Both the position numbers and the translations under genes were made by a program. The notes beneath the pieces were generated by a model. The model made no database searches. It saw only the letters and a list, made by a program, of their open reading frames with translations, and was not told the origin of the DNA. This document shows positions 12,901-22,969 of a stretch of 64,000 nt of DNA, in pieces. This DNA comes from Pteria penguin (lineage: Eukaryota; Mollusca; Bivalvia; Pterioida; Pteriidae): contig CM068583.1 of NCBI GenBank assembly GCA_035048485.1, positions 49,690,790 to 49,754,789 of the forward strand, written 5' to 3'. Every line of letters begins with the position of its first letter. The first letter of the stretch is position 1.

Positions 12901-15900
12901 GGAGATATAAGTACTTCATGGTATTTTAAGTGATAGTTAATAAGTGGCCTTGACCTTTCAGAAATAACATTGAGTGACCTTTGTACAAAAGACCTTAACC
13001 TAAATAACATTTTGGTGAAGTATTATCAAATTCTGATGAAAGGTGTATCAGATATAAGTACTTCGTTGTCCTTTAAGTCATAGTTAATAGGTGACCTTGA
13101 CCTTTCAGAAATGACCTTGAGTGACGTTTCTCCAAAAGCCCTTAACATAAATAACATTTTGGTCAGGTATAATCAAATTCTGATGAAAGGTGTAGGAGAT
13201 GCAATGACTTCATGGTATTTCAAGTCAATAATAGTCCAGTTTATAAGTGACCTTGACCTTTCAAAAATGACCTTGATCTTGAGTGACCTTTGTCCCAAAG
13301 CCCTCAACCTATATAACATTTTGGTGAAGTATGATCAAATTCTGATGAAAGGTATAAGAGATACAAGGTCAGATGGACAGACAGACGGTAAGAAACACGG
13401 ACACGACAAGCACTATATGCTTCCTCATATTTTTCAGGGAGCGTAAAAACAAAAACAAACCTACCAGCCCTCTTTCTTTTTTTTTAACAGGAAACATACT
13501 TTTTTGGGCCTTACTCGATTAAGCAGGGGGGAAACTTTGTAAGAAAATCTTAGGGGCCAAGTGGGCCCCTAACTTTTAAAATTTAGGAGCCCACTAAAAT
13601 TTTCACAGGCCCACATCTTTTCAATGTACTTGTTCAGTTATACAGATGGATACAGAAAGTCGTCTCACTCATTTTCCTTTTCGATCATAGACATTTTATC
13701 TATTTATGCGTAAGCTTTAATAAAATCTATCAGGAAGGGCAGGATTCCTTTTTTCTTCAATTTCAAAACGATCAAGAATGAAGTGGCAACCAAAGGAACT
13801 CACATTTATAGAATCTATAAATCTCCACATTTTCAGTGATCTCAAAAAACAATCAAGGATGAAAGGGCAACTAAGTGAAATGGCTGATGTGAGTTTGTTT
13901 GGTTGCTACTTCATTCTTGATCCACCCAAGAACTGGTCTCCAATGCGAGTGGGCGAGTAGAAAGTTTCCCCCCTGTTAAGGTATTTAATAACAAATGATC
14001 AAAAAATAATAATTACCCAATCTGTTGTGAATGGAGCTCCGTTTGACATGAGAGTTCTCACTTCTTCTGTTTCACCACGTTTGGCAGCCTCAAGTAAACG
14101 TTTTCCTGATTTTAATAAAACAAGGGACCATCAAAGATAATTGGGATATATAAAACATATTGCAATATATTTCAATACTAAACAAGAGGCCCAAGTGGGC
14201 CTATATCGCTCATCTGAGTACCTAGATTATCAGTCATGCATGAAGGAAGAATTCATTTATTTTTGCATTAATGTTACTAAGTCAACACAGATGTTGAAAA
14301 TATGTCAAATTTTATTTCAGGCTAGAATAAAAAACAACACTTTTTTGCACATCCATTCAGGTGATTTTGATATTAAGCATTTCCTTTGTCTCTGCAAGAA
14401 GTCATTCAGGCCAACAATTTAGTCATTTTCTTAAGGTGGGGCCTTTTGTTGACTGATTTCAAGTCTGGGTCATGAACAACAATTGTTTCAAATATTGTCC
14501 AGATCTAACTTAAAATTGCCTAATTTCATATGTTGAGTGTTGAGAAACATCTAAAAACTTATTTAGATGTGTAAAGAAATGAAAAAAAAAAATGTGACCA
14601 CAGCTGGATTTTGGAAGGGAACCAAAATGACAATACATCTTCACTCATCCCTCTAGATCATTTCTATGCATTCTGTTTGTCTCTGTATATAGCCCGTATG
14701 AAAAAGAATATTGTTAAACGAGGGAACTCTTTTGTGACCTACTCTTGACTATGGTGGCGCCACCTGTAAAGAGGTCTGGAAGAAAACAACAGAATTTGAA
14801 GAGGATCATAAGTGACTTATTTCTACCAAGATTTATTAAAATCCTTCAAGCAGTTTTGTAGAAAAAGTTGAAAATGTGAAAAATGGCCAAACCCCCCCCC
14901 CCCCCCTTTTTTTTTGGAAGTCTTAAACGTAAAATTCCTAATTTCATATGTTGAGTGTTGAGAAACATCTAAAAACTTATTTAGATGTGTAAAAAAAAAA
15001 CAAAAATTTTTTGACCACAGCTGGATTTGAACCGCTACTCTCCATATTTCAATTACCAAGTGGTATATGTACCATTGTGAGACCTACTTTTAGACATGGT
15101 GGCATTATCTGTTAACCAATTTGGATGATCCGCACAAAAAACAAAACCTTTGAAAAGGACTATGAGTACTTGCATCCTACCCAGTTTTATCACAATCCTT
15201 CAAGTTGTTCTGTAGATCAAGTTGAAGATATGAAAAAATGTCCCCCCCCCCTTTTCTTGGAAGTCTTAAAAAATTCATAAAAAATTCAAAAATCGAGATA
15301 TTGAAAAAATTCCTTCGCACCAGCATTCCTTACCATAGAAATGATTAAATGAAACCAAATGAATGCATCAATGTTTACTAAAAGAAAATAATAACTCTTT
15401 AATGCATTAAAATAACAAAGTCCAAAATAAAAATGAAAAAACGTCAAAAATTTGATTTCGGAATGGAACCAAAAATATCAACACTTCTTCCCATATGCCT
15501 CTAAATCATTCCTATGCAGTCGGTTTGTCGCTGTATGCACCCGATCTGAGTAAGAAGTTTGTCAAAGGAGGGTACCCTCTGTGACCTACTTTTGTCTGTG
15601 GTGGTGCCACCTGTTCATGGATCCTGACAAAGATGACCACATTTGTCGGGGACCTTGAGTATTTGATGCATGCCAAGTTTCATTGAATTTCAGCAAGTGG
15701 TTCTGAAGAAAAAGTTCAAACTGTGAAATGTTTACACCAATTATCCCACCCCCCTTTTTCTTGAAAGTCTTAAAAAATTCATAAAAAATCCAAAACATAA
15801 AATATTGAAAAATTTTCTTTGCAGTAGTATTTCTTACCATCAAAATGATCAAATTAAACCAAATTAATGCATCAATCTTTACTAAAAGAAAAAAATACCT

Positions 15901-18537
15901 CTTTTCTGCATTAAAACTACCAAGTACAAAAAAACGTCAAAAATTTGATTTCAGAACGGAACCAAAAATAACAACACTTCTTCACACATCCCTCTAGATC
16001 ATTCCTATGCATTCGGTTTGTCTCTGTATGCCCCCGGTCTGAAGAAGAAGTTTGTTCAAGTAGGGTACCCTCTTTGACCTACTTTTGCCTGTGGTGGCGC
16101 CACCTGTTGATGAATCCGGACGAAAAACAACAACACTTGTAGGGGACCATGAGTAGTACAAGCTTATCAAGTTTCATCAAATTCTGTTCAGTGGTTCTGG
16201 AGAAGGAGTCGAAAATGTGAAAAGTTAACGACGGACGACGGATGGTGACTGATCACAATAGCTCACTTGAGCCTTTGGCTCAGGTGAGCTAAAAATATTG
16301 CAATTTATTGCAACATTAACTAATTTTAAAATTTCATTGTTTTCACCAGAAAACAGGCCTTTGTGATGTACAGCTAAAATTTAACAATACAAAAAAAAAG
16401 TATGGAATAAGTATAACAATAGAAAAATTAAGGAGTTAATTACTAGACTAAACTTTTGATGTGATTCAGGGCAACAAGTTAGTCATTTTCTTAAGGTGGG
16501 GCCTTTTGTTGACTGATTTCAAGTCTGGGTCATGAACAACAATTGTTTCAAATATTGTCAAGATCCAAATTAAAATAGCATAATTTCATATGCTGAGTGT
16601 GGAGAAACATCTAAAAACTTATTTAGATGTGTAAAGACATGAAAAAAATTTTTGACAACAGCTGGATTTGAACCACTACTCTCCATATTTCAATTACCAA
16701 GTGGTATATGTGAGACCTATTTTTTAGACATGGTGGCACCATCTGTTGACTAATTTGGATGAAATGTACAAAACTGATAGAGGACCTATAGTACTTCATG
16801 TATACCATGCTTCATAAAAATCTTTCATGTGGTATATCAGCAGAAGTTAAAAATAAGAAGAATTGTCCCTATACACCCTCATTTGGAAGTCTTAAAAAAT
16901 TCATAGAAAATCCAAAAATTGAGATATTAACAAAATTCTTTCAAAATAACATTCCTTACCATAATTATGATCAAAATAGTCCATGAGAAATCATCATTAT
17001 CAATTAACTAGGAAATATGACACTTTTCTGCATTGAAATCACCAAGTCCAAAAAAATGTCGAAAAAATTTCTTAAATTTGATTTTAGAAGGGAACCAAAG
17101 TGACATCCCTCTAGATAATTTCTATGCACTCTGTTTTCAAAGGAGGGTACACTTTTGTGACCTACTTTTGACTGTGGTGGCACCACCTATAAAGAGGTCT
17201 GGATGAAAACAACAGAATTTGAAGGGGATCATAAGTGGTTTATTTCTACCAAGATTTATTAAAATCCTTCAAACAGTTTTGAAGAAAAAGTTGAAAATGT
17301 GAAAAATGGCCACCACGCCCCCCCCTTTCACAATAATATTCCTTACTATGATTATGATCAAAATAGTCCATTAGAAATCATCATTATCAATTAACTGAAA
17401 AACATGACACTTTTCTGCATTGAAATTACTAAGTCAAAAAAAATGTCGAAAAAAAACGTCAAAAATTTGATTTCGGAACAGAACCAAAATAACAACACTT
17501 CTTCACACATCCCTCTAGATCATTCCTATGCATTTGGTTTGTCTCTGTATGCCCCCGTCTGAAGAAGAAGTTTTATTAAAGGAGGGTACCCTCTGTGACC
17601 TACTTTTGCCTGTGGTGGCGCCACCTGTTGAAGAAATCTGGACGAAAAACAACAACACTTGTAGAGGATCATGAATACTTCATGCATACCAAGTTTCATC
17701 GAATTCTGTTCAAAAGAAGTCGAAAATATAAAAAGTTAATGACGGACGAACGGCGGACAATGATTGATCACTATAGCTCACTTGAGCCTTTGGCTCAGGT
17801 AAGATAAAAACATAATGCAATATGTATGGCAAACAGAATAATTGGGGAGCACCGATATGCCGGTAAAACCGCACAGCCTTAATAGATAATATGATCCAAT
17901 TACAAATTAGCAACTCATTATGTGAGCATAAAATGGAGGTAAAGTTAGAGGATTTTATGTCGAAGAGCAAGCAGATATGGATATGTGTCTATTGATCAAG
18001 TTTTATTTACAATTCTTCTTTAAAATGTTAATCTTGAAATGAAAGTTTAGCACACTAACTGTGGTTACAAGTATTCATTGATGACATCACACACATGTAC
18101 AGAACAAGCTAACTGCATTATGAATGTAAAAATCAAACATACCAAAGATATGCAAATTGACTATAATCACGGAAGGAAAATGAGTGTGGGGGGGGGGGGG
18201 CGGCAAAGTATCAAAGTAACCAAATTTCATGTCTAAATGAAAATATTTTCAGAATTATATCTTTCTGATTCTAATATAAAGGAAATAAGTTTGCTAGAAA
18301 TTGTTCCTACTGGTATGCAAAATATGTAAACCATGGTTTCCATGAAATACAATTAAAAAATAACAACAAAACCTATCTAAACTTTAAATTAAAAATAGAT
18401 GCATAATCAAACCATATTTTAGCTTTCTGTAGTTCTTTAATACAACCTTGAAACTATTAAAGTGAAATGCATGTAACATCAACATAATCAGTGCAAGAAT
18501 TTCAACATAAAAATATACCTAAATCCACAAGGGACAT
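896..18537 (-). CDS. GABPB: GABP beta subunit (ankyrin-repeat partner of ETS factor GABPalpha), spliced, 3' part outside window
   Basis: Beta subunit of GA-binding protein (NRF-2), a nuclear factor. By family knowledge its ankyrin repeats dock on the ETS subunit GABPA, and the dimer drives mitochondrial, ribosomal and housekeeping promoters. Five minus-strand exons join in frame to 160 residues starting [14 protein letters not shown], then the ankyrin segments [58 protein letters not shown] and [20 protein letters not shown]. Order and sequence follow vertebrate GABPB1/2 closely. All four visible junctions have GT/AG borders and compatible phase. The activation region and the C-terminal leucine-zipper-like dimer region are not in the window, so the gene continues past position 1. 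Introns are 0.1-7.9 kb and full of transposons. The same reading frame extends 70 codons upstream of MSLVDLG (see separate entry). Whether this is the single beta gene or one of two paralogues cannot be told. Confidence 0.93.
1082..1180 (-). CDS. GABPB: GABPB exon 4 (ankyrin repeat)
   Basis: 99 bp, 33 codons, acceptor ttgattgcag and donor gtaata. It encodes [20 protein letters not shown] and then [13 protein letters not shown], one ankyrin repeat. It is in phase 0 with exons 3 and 5. Confidence 0.95.
1841..2699. mobile_element. Possible TIR element in GABPB intron 3
   Basis: About 16 bp at 1843 (GAGTCGGCTTTGCTGA) recur inverted at about 2680-2698 with two mismatches, giving an 0.86 kb unit. 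Inside, at about 1890-1922, is the left end of another repeat family (gtggcggattcaggatttc plus a G-run). No transposase is recognised. No clear target-site duplication was found, so the boundaries are tentative. Confidence 0.35.
2762..3018. repeat. Minisatellite-type 'aaggtcatgaggtcaaaa' repeat, two units
   Basis: Two direct copies of a ~115-bp unit containing aggtcaaaggtcatgaggtc, then 'gaaaggtcttgtca', 'catgtgaaatatgaaagccc' and 'tacctcttac'. The same unit type appears at 7895-8160, 61000-61340 and 63250-63540. Confidence 0.75.
3070..3558 (+). mobile_element. Hairpin-ended bivalve-type repeat, copy 1 (right end)
   Basis: The right end at about 3522-3558 folds into a near-perfect hairpin: agctcacttgagcc, ttt, ggctcaggtgagct, then AAAA. 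It is preceded by 'acgacggacgacggac'-type sequence. The body (cctctagatcatttctatgc, tctgtttttctctgtata) is shared with the copies at 4463-5357, 14166-16292 and about 16440-17808. No coding capacity is seen. Confidence 0.7.
4463..5357 (+). mobile_element. Hairpin-ended repeat, copy 2, with internal tandem units
   Basis: Starts with the self-complementary 'aacaagaggctcaagtgggc' and ends 'ggttcaggtgagct'. Between them are two to three diverged tandem units ending in 'caaaatcaataggg' and a small hairpin (ccccctgccatacctggcgggggc) around 4998-5025. ORFs in this stretch overlap on both strands and show no family resemblance, so they are not called. Confidence 0.6.
5688..6480 (+). mobile_element. 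Possible degenerate hAT-like relic
   Basis: Begins near 5689 with CAGGGATAAAAATAAGC, resembling the terminus of the element at 27713. Plus-strand ORF fragments at 5815-6090 end in a lysine/arginine/tyrosine-rich segment ([20 protein letters not shown]). This is reminiscent of the basic segment ahead of the zinc finger in ZNF862/KIAA1586-type transposon proteins. The right end was not found. A weak call. Confidence 0.25.
6648..6845 (-). CDS. GABPB: GABPB exon 3 (two central ankyrin repeats)
   Basis: 198 bp, 66 codons, acceptor ttttacag and donor gtcagt, phase 0 at both ends. It encodes two complete ankyrin repeats ([13 protein letters not shown]... and [19 protein letters not shown]...) ending VDAKDM. 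It keeps [18 protein letters not shown], almost unchanged from vertebrate GABPB and in the surface that contacts the ETS subunit in the known structure. Confidence 0.96.
7895..8160. repeat. Degenerate minisatellite units in GABPB intron 2
   Basis: Two diverged copies of the same ~115-bp unit as at 2762-3018 (aaggtcaagatgtaaaa..., 'cacatgaagtatttaagccc', 'ttatgaccaaagttaaagtt'). Confidence 0.6.
8750..9210 (-). pseudogene. Tigger/pogo transposase C-terminal remnant
   Basis: Minus-strand frame 9205-8965 reads [18 protein letters not shown], then [20 protein letters not shown] and IDD. This is the conserved C-terminal signature of tigger transposable element-derived (TIGD) proteins. A stop follows at 8965. 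An adjacent frame continues with an acidic stretch ([14 protein letters not shown]), which may be the original C-terminus after a frameshift. The DDE catalytic region expected upstream is missing or too decayed to read. Located inside the 8241-11528 element. Confidence 0.75.
10759..10797. repeat. Short palindrome 'cagagacatatata...tatatatgtctctg'
   Basis: ACAGAGACATATATACA and its complement TGTATATATGTCTCTG are separated by a few bases. The same half-motif occurs at about 52580 and, as a second palindrome, at 60410-60440, suggesting a tiny foldback element or shared transposon end. Confidence 0.5.
11924..12309. mobile_element. MITE with ~90-bp terminal inverted repeats
   Basis: The segment starting ACATACAATCTGATTAAAAC at about 11925 is repeated inverted up to 12309. 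The shared inner parts include 'ctttattctgcttct' and 'aggggtcatg'. A 385-bp, non-coding foldback-like unit in GABPB intron 2. Confidence 0.7.
12799..13446 (+). repeat. Four-unit 'gaccttgacctttcaaaaatgacc' minisatellite ending in a hairpin
   Basis: Tandem units begin near 12799, 12946, 13092 and 13249 (period about 146-157 bp). Each holds gaccttgacctttca, 'aaaagcccttaacctaaat' and 'ttctgatgaaaggtgta'. The array runs into 'gatggacagacagacggtaa' and a terminal stem-loop ('tatgcttcc...gggagcgta') at about 13418-13446. The ORF through the array is a by-product of the repeat and is not a gene. Confidence 0.8.
13524..13975. mobile_element. Non-autonomous DNA transposon, CAG ends, 5-bp TSD
   Basis: Perfect terminal inverted repeats CAGGGGGGAAACTTT at 13524 and AAAGTTTCCCCCCTG ending at 13975, flanked by the direct duplication TTAAG (13519-13523 and 13976-13980). 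Ends and TSD length resemble the 27713-28862 element and hAT-like families with short TSDs. No transposase is seen. It sits about 40 bp from GABPB exon 2. Confidence 0.85.
14017..14105 (-). CDS. GABPB: GABPB exon 2 (N-terminal capping ankyrin repeat)
   Basis: 89 bp between acceptor aaaatcag and donor gtaatt. It encodes [20 protein letters not shown] followed by NGAPFTTDW, the first ankyrin unit of GABPB; the vertebrate counterpart also ends NGAPFTTDW. It joins exon 1 through a split glycine codon and exon 3 between codons. Confidence 0.93.
14166..16292 (+). mobile_element. Hairpin-ended repeat, copy 3, full length
   Basis: Starts 'aacaagaggcccaagtgggc' and ends with the hairpin agctcacttgagcc/ggctcaggtgagct at 16258-16291. 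Internally there are at least three diverged copies of a ~500-bp module ('catccctctagatcattcct', 'tctgtgacctacttttg', 'ggtggcgccacctgt'). It appears inserted within an older element whose sequence (catattgcaatat... / aatattgcaattta...) lies on both sides and is shared with the hAT copy at 26763. Confidence 0.7.
16440..17808 (+). mobile_element. Hairpin-ended repeat, copy 4
   Basis: Shares 'caacaagttagtcattttct', the ~500-bp modules, and the terminal hairpin at about 17774-17806 with copy 3. Poly-C runs mark A/T- and C-rich module junctions. ORFs here are shadows of the repeat. Confidence 0.65.
17809..17881. mobile_element. Right end of interrupted hAT copy
   Basis: 'atgccggtaaaaccgcacagcc' at about 17855-17877 matches the right terminus of the 26763-27436 hAT element (ggtaataccgcacagcccta). 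Together with matching sequence around 14140 and 16295-16350 it marks a hAT copy split by later insertions of the hairpin-ended repeats. Confidence 0.5.
17882..18518. other. GABPB intron 1, no gene seen
   Basis: A/T-rich intron sequence with a G-run at 18187-18200. No repeat family or exon was recognised. Confidence 0.5.
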
Positions 18538-18774
18538 CTTGGAGTAGTATGTTTTGGAATGTGCTCTTGGGAATATAACAGTCTCCTTAGGGTCTCTTCT
18601 GTAAGTTTGAACTTTTGCCAACTGTGGATTATTTGGCAAAATTACCAGATCATGTGTAGTGCCTACCACTTGCTCTGGCAAGCTTTCTTCTACCGTCGAT
18701 ATCACCAAGGCTGGGTCCAAACCCTCTTCACCCAGTGTGGCAGACATGGAGTATGGTCAGCAACATGAAGTGAT
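18519..18774 (-). CDS. GABPB: GABPB first recognised coding exon with possible N-terminal extension
   Basis: The conserved start MSLVDL(G) is at 18537-18519, followed by donor gtatat. The last base combines with exon 2 to give the glycine codon. Upstream, the frame stays open for 70 further codons to an ATG at 18747 (MSATLGEEGLDPALV...), preceded three codons earlier by an in-frame TGA. A plausible acceptor (a pyrimidine-rich stretch ending in tatcag) puts the exon start at 18774, so at least one further upstream, non-coding exon is expected. The upstream ATG has T at -3 (weak context). The conserved ATG has A at -3 (better). The extension is either a lineage-specific N-terminus or 5' UTR that happens to be open; its acidic/proline composition and lack of stops make coding possible. 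Confidence 0.7.
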
Positions 18775-19515
18775 CTGATAGAAATAATTATGGAATCTCA
18801 TAAAATAAAAGTACCCCGACACTGAATTAGATTTAGTACCAATAGAAACAAGCATTCTGAGAAAATCGCTATAGGCTGAAGAAATAGATGTCCCCTACTG
18901 TCCACAACATATTCTACAATGAACACATTTATAAGAGGCTGATACTGTAATACATCTCTTGGAATATAGGATGCATAAGTAAGTCATACTATAATGAGGG
19001 ATAACATTTTTCTCACTATGTGAACCAGAACAAAATTCGTTGATCTGTGACTTGTCACAGATAAGCAATATACCAAATATCAAATGATAACCTTCAAGCA
19101 TGACCATAAAAGGTGCAAAAAACAAAGTATTTGTATTAGTTTTCAAAGTCTGAGTGTCATAACTCAGTAACAGAATTTGATCTGTAGTAACTTGTAAATG
19201 CAATTTACCAAATATCAAACGACAATTTGCAAGCATGACAAGAAAAAGTGTGGAAAACTGATTTGCCAGATTGACAGACAGACTTTGGCGAATTTTATTC
19301 TGTCCATTTTTCCCTACCCTAGAGGCCAGACCCCTAGTTTGAAACTCAGGTGCACAAATTTGTCAGATTTTTTCATGAACCACCATGAAATGATCCACAT
19401 TAGTCTTGATTATAAAGAAAGGGTGCAGATAAGGTTTTATTTTTACCATGCCCATTTTTCCCTACCCCATGGGCCACCAAATCATCTGCTTCTGTCTTAG
19501 TTAGGGAGAAGTACA

Positions 19516-20115
19516 GGGTTGCGTTCAATAGCCTAGCCGCTAGCCTAAGTGAAATGACGTAGCAGTTCTATCTTGTTGAACGATAAGCTAGCTGCTAGCT
19601 GCGATCAAAATGGCGTCATATTAAAACAGATTATTAAAAAAGGAGACCAATTTTGAACAGTTAGTACCCTAGCCACACTGTCGAACCTGGAGGAAGTACA
19701 GTAGTTGTTCGGATGTAAAGACCGCGATAGTTTCAAGCATTCTTTTGCCCTTTCAGTATCCTTGGAGTTTATTTCAACATTAAATTTTATTTGTTGGTCG
19801 ATTATTGCGTTGCATTTGCTAATTTGGTTTAAAATTCAGTTAGCTTTGTGATTAGGAAATATAAAGTCGAAGTGTAAAATGGAGACAGCAACGGATCTCC
19901 GGAAATTATACTGTAAATAATTAAATATATAGCCAAAGAAACTGTAAAAACTGTAAAATTTCATTCCACATTTTGCCTTGCCCGCCATTTTGAATTCAGA
20001 AGCTAGCATAAAAATTTTCAGCTAGCTGAATCCACCTAGCAGCTAGCCTAGCATACCGTTCAATAGGAAAAATCTACCTAGCTCTACCTAGCGGCTAGGC
20101 TATTGAACGCACCCC
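19516..20115. mobile_element. 0.6 kb TIR element
   Basis: GCGTTCAATAGCCTAGCCGC at 19521 is matched exactly in inverse at 20091-20110. Further copies of 'ctagc' motifs (gctagctgaatccacctagc) crowd the last 130 bp, a typical subterminal repeat array. No ORF of note. Upstream of the GABPB coding exons on the minus strand. Confidence 0.8.
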
Positions 20116-21218
20116 AGATATAATCACAAATACTCATTCCTGTCAGGTTTTGTATTTTAGTCACCTACCAAATCTATTCTTCTAAACTTGGGCAGATTTC
20201 CTGCCTCACTAGAGAACAAAAGCAATAGTGAATCATTAATCATGATCTTGCACATTTTTGTGAAGTACTTATATTCCTAAGAATTTCATTTTCATGTAAA
20301 TTCATGAATGGGACTAAGCATAAATATAAATTACTCTGACAGTCACCAATAATAAGCATTTTAGTCTTTACTATCGAACTATTGAAAATGGATGGCTAAG
20401 GTAAATGTTTTTGAAAAATTAACTCTAATGTCAAGATGTACAAACTAAATGTTTGTCCATGAACTTGGCTCATATCCCCCACAACAACAAATTTAGAATA
20501 GGACAAATGATTGATGGGTAATTCTTCATGAGAACCTCATCATCATCATAGACCTTTAGAAAGTGTGTATGATTCTGCAGTTCCTCATCAGTTGCCCTCA
20601 ATGTTTGAAAACAAAAGCAAAAGCTGAACTTAAAACACAGAAACTGTGTATAGTATGATTTTCTGTGATCACATAAATTGCTGATATCTGGATTACACTT
20701 TTAAAGTTACACTTTTCTGGGCTCAAAACTGATTTTTTTATACCACTAGTCTGGACGGACTGTTAGACCTGAAAAACAAGAAACCATCAAAAACGGTATG
20801 ACCATTTTGCAAAGTACATGTATAACATTAGTCCACCTATAGAATCTTATCCAGAAACATGTCTCTCTAAGTTTAAAGATGTTTACAGAGGTTTGAATTT
20901 GTTATCATTAATAATATGCAAAAAATCAAGCTAAATGCAAAATCAGACTGTATTCAATGAAGCATGCAATCGAGGTTACGGTCATCAAATTTTGTGTCAG
21001 TCGAAAAGAACTCATCAATGTCTACATGTTGAGCAAGTTGAAGTTGGTATCATTAATAGTATGCAAGAAATCAAACTAAACACAAAATCAGACTGTGTTC
21101 AATAAAGTGTAAAATTGAGGTCAAGGTCACCAAAGTTTGTGTCAGTCAAGAAGAACTTATTAATCTCTACATACTGATCAAGTTTGAAGTTGGTATCATT
21201 AATGATATGCAAGAGATC

Positions 21219-21985
21219 CAGTGTGCGAAATTAACTTTGAAGTGCTATAGACATTCGGTTCACAGTAATTTTACTTTCCATAGACGTCAGCAATTTCCTA
21301 TAGACCGAAATAAAAAGTGTATGTTCAACCTCTGTAAGTGTTGTGCATTCAGCTGCCTTACTGCAACTGATGCAGTGGCATTTGTGAAGTTCTTCTTACT
21401 CAGGGCAATCCGAGAGCTGTCAATGTGTGATTTTGAAGTCTCTTTGGTCTTCAAAGAACCTACCTTGAAATTGGTTGTACCAGATACCCAAAGCTTAGCC
21501 TGGGCATTCAAACAGTCCAGTTTGTCGCCCAAATATTCCCTACAGTAGGAATAATGCATTTTCCCTGTACCTGCATCCTCCTCAAAAACCAATCAAGCTC
21601 TATCATTCTTCCAATTGTCTTTAAAGCTCCTTTTTTTTTTTTCTTCTCATACTCTTCTCGTGCTTTAAAGTTAGAATTAGCACCTGTCAGTTTCTGTTTC
21701 ATACCCGGGTGCGCATCTTCAACATACTTTAACTGGTCAAAGAACGACATCGCGACTGGCTTACGAGGGTGAAAGGACGATTAAAAGCGGAAGTACAACA
21801 AACACGTCAATGCTTTATAGGCGCTTATCATTGGTAGTACCAAGCTCTGCGCCAAGAGCAAAACATTACATGACTCGGGTCAGATTTTCTACAGACAAGT
21901 TGGTCTACCGAGTATTCGATCTCTGTAGACCAACCCGAATTACTATAGACACTGTCTATCGGTCCACCATTAATTTCGCACACTG
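21219..21985 (-). mobile_element. hAT-like transposon relic with 6-bp TSD
   Basis: Terminal inverted repeats CAGTGTGCGAAATTAA (21219) and TTAATTTCGCACACTG (ending 21985), flanked by GAGATC on both sides (21213-21218, 21986-21991). Removing the element plus one GAGATC restores the minisatellite sequence 'gcaagagatcaagc', which confirms the insertion. Carries a zinc-finger protein fragment on the minus strand. Confidence 0.88.
21287..21750 (-). pseudogene. TTF-type zinc-finger transposon protein, N-terminal, frameshifted
   Basis: The minus-strand frame from 21750 begins MSFFDQLKYVEDAHPGMKQK and becomes lysine-rich. At about 21600 the frame shifts, and continues as KMHYSYCREYLGDK, FVSGTTNF-like WVSGTTNFKVGSLKTKETS and KSHIDSSRIA. 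The C..C, G..NF and KSH spacing is that of the zinc finger in ZNF862/KIAA1586-like proteins, derived from hAT-type transposons. No catalytic domain follows, so this is a truncated relic. Confidence 0.65.
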
Positions 21986-22125
21986 GAGATCAAGCTAAAC
22001 ACAAAACCAGACTGTGTTCACTGAAGTGTAATATCAAGGTCAAGGTTACCAAATTTGGGTTGGTCGGAAAGAACTCATCAATGTCTACAAAGTGACCAAA
22101 TTTGAAGTTGGTATCATTAACGTTA

Positions 22126-22969
22126 CAGTGTTTCCGCAGGTTCATCGGACAGTCGGACATGTCTTGTAAAAATGGCTTTGGTCCGATAAACTTCAGAATC
22201 ACACCGGACCTAATGTCCGGTAAAACTTTGAACCATGGCTTAAGCATTAATCAAGGTATCTGCAGTTATTTGCGATCGTAGTCTCAAAAGCAAAGAGTAC
22301 GTATTCTCTCTCTAAATCAAACATGAAACTCCTGTCGGAAAAGTTAAATTCCAAAGCATCAATGTATCCCCATTTGAAACTAAACACTTCCGATTTCTTG
22401 CACTAAGATACCCCACCCGCACTTCCTATCACCCTTTGAAATTCAGCGAATGTACGTGTGCATGTACGTTATGTGTACCACATTCTGGAGTGTTCAAACT
22501 TGTACAAACAAAGCAGCTAGTATAAATTACTGTGGCTGCATGAGCAGAAGGTAATCTTGTAATACTAGAAGCATTTATCTAGATTGCATATGTCGAGTCA
22601 ACTGCGTTATGCAACCCATTAGCAGAACAAAGACAAACTATCATTTTTTGGGGGGCCAAAATGTCACCAAGCTGAAAATATCAGAGTTATTTCTCTTTGA
22701 ACTGTTTCCTGTTTAGACATAGTCTTCTATTGGGATTTCCCTCTATCAAGTAGAAGTACCCACTATTTGGAGGGTAATTAAGGTTTCAATAGATATGAGT
22801 GAATATTAGCACACATCTGAGAAAACTCCAGACTTGGGGTGGGGAGGGAGTTTTTCACTAAATTTGATCTCTTTATTCGGTCTGGTGAATTTATTGTCCG
22901 GTCTGGTAAAGAACATTTGTTTACCTGACCGAATGTCTGGTAAAAATCTGAACACCTTCGCGAACACTG
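22126..22969. mobile_element. Second CAG-ended insertion in the minisatellite, 6-bp TSD
   Basis: Starts CAGTGTTTCCGC (22126) and ends GCGAACACTG (22969). Flanks ACGTTA and ACATTA form a 6-bp TSD with one mismatch. Joining the flanks restores the minisatellite unit. Internal 'gtccggtaaaactttg' and 'gtctggtaaaaatctg' segments recur at 31650-31720 and 32290-32390. No coding relic was recognised. Confidence 0.7.

Noticed and set aside
13111..13446. 111-codon ORF with internal repeats
   Set aside because: Translation of the gaccttgacc minisatellite, no family.
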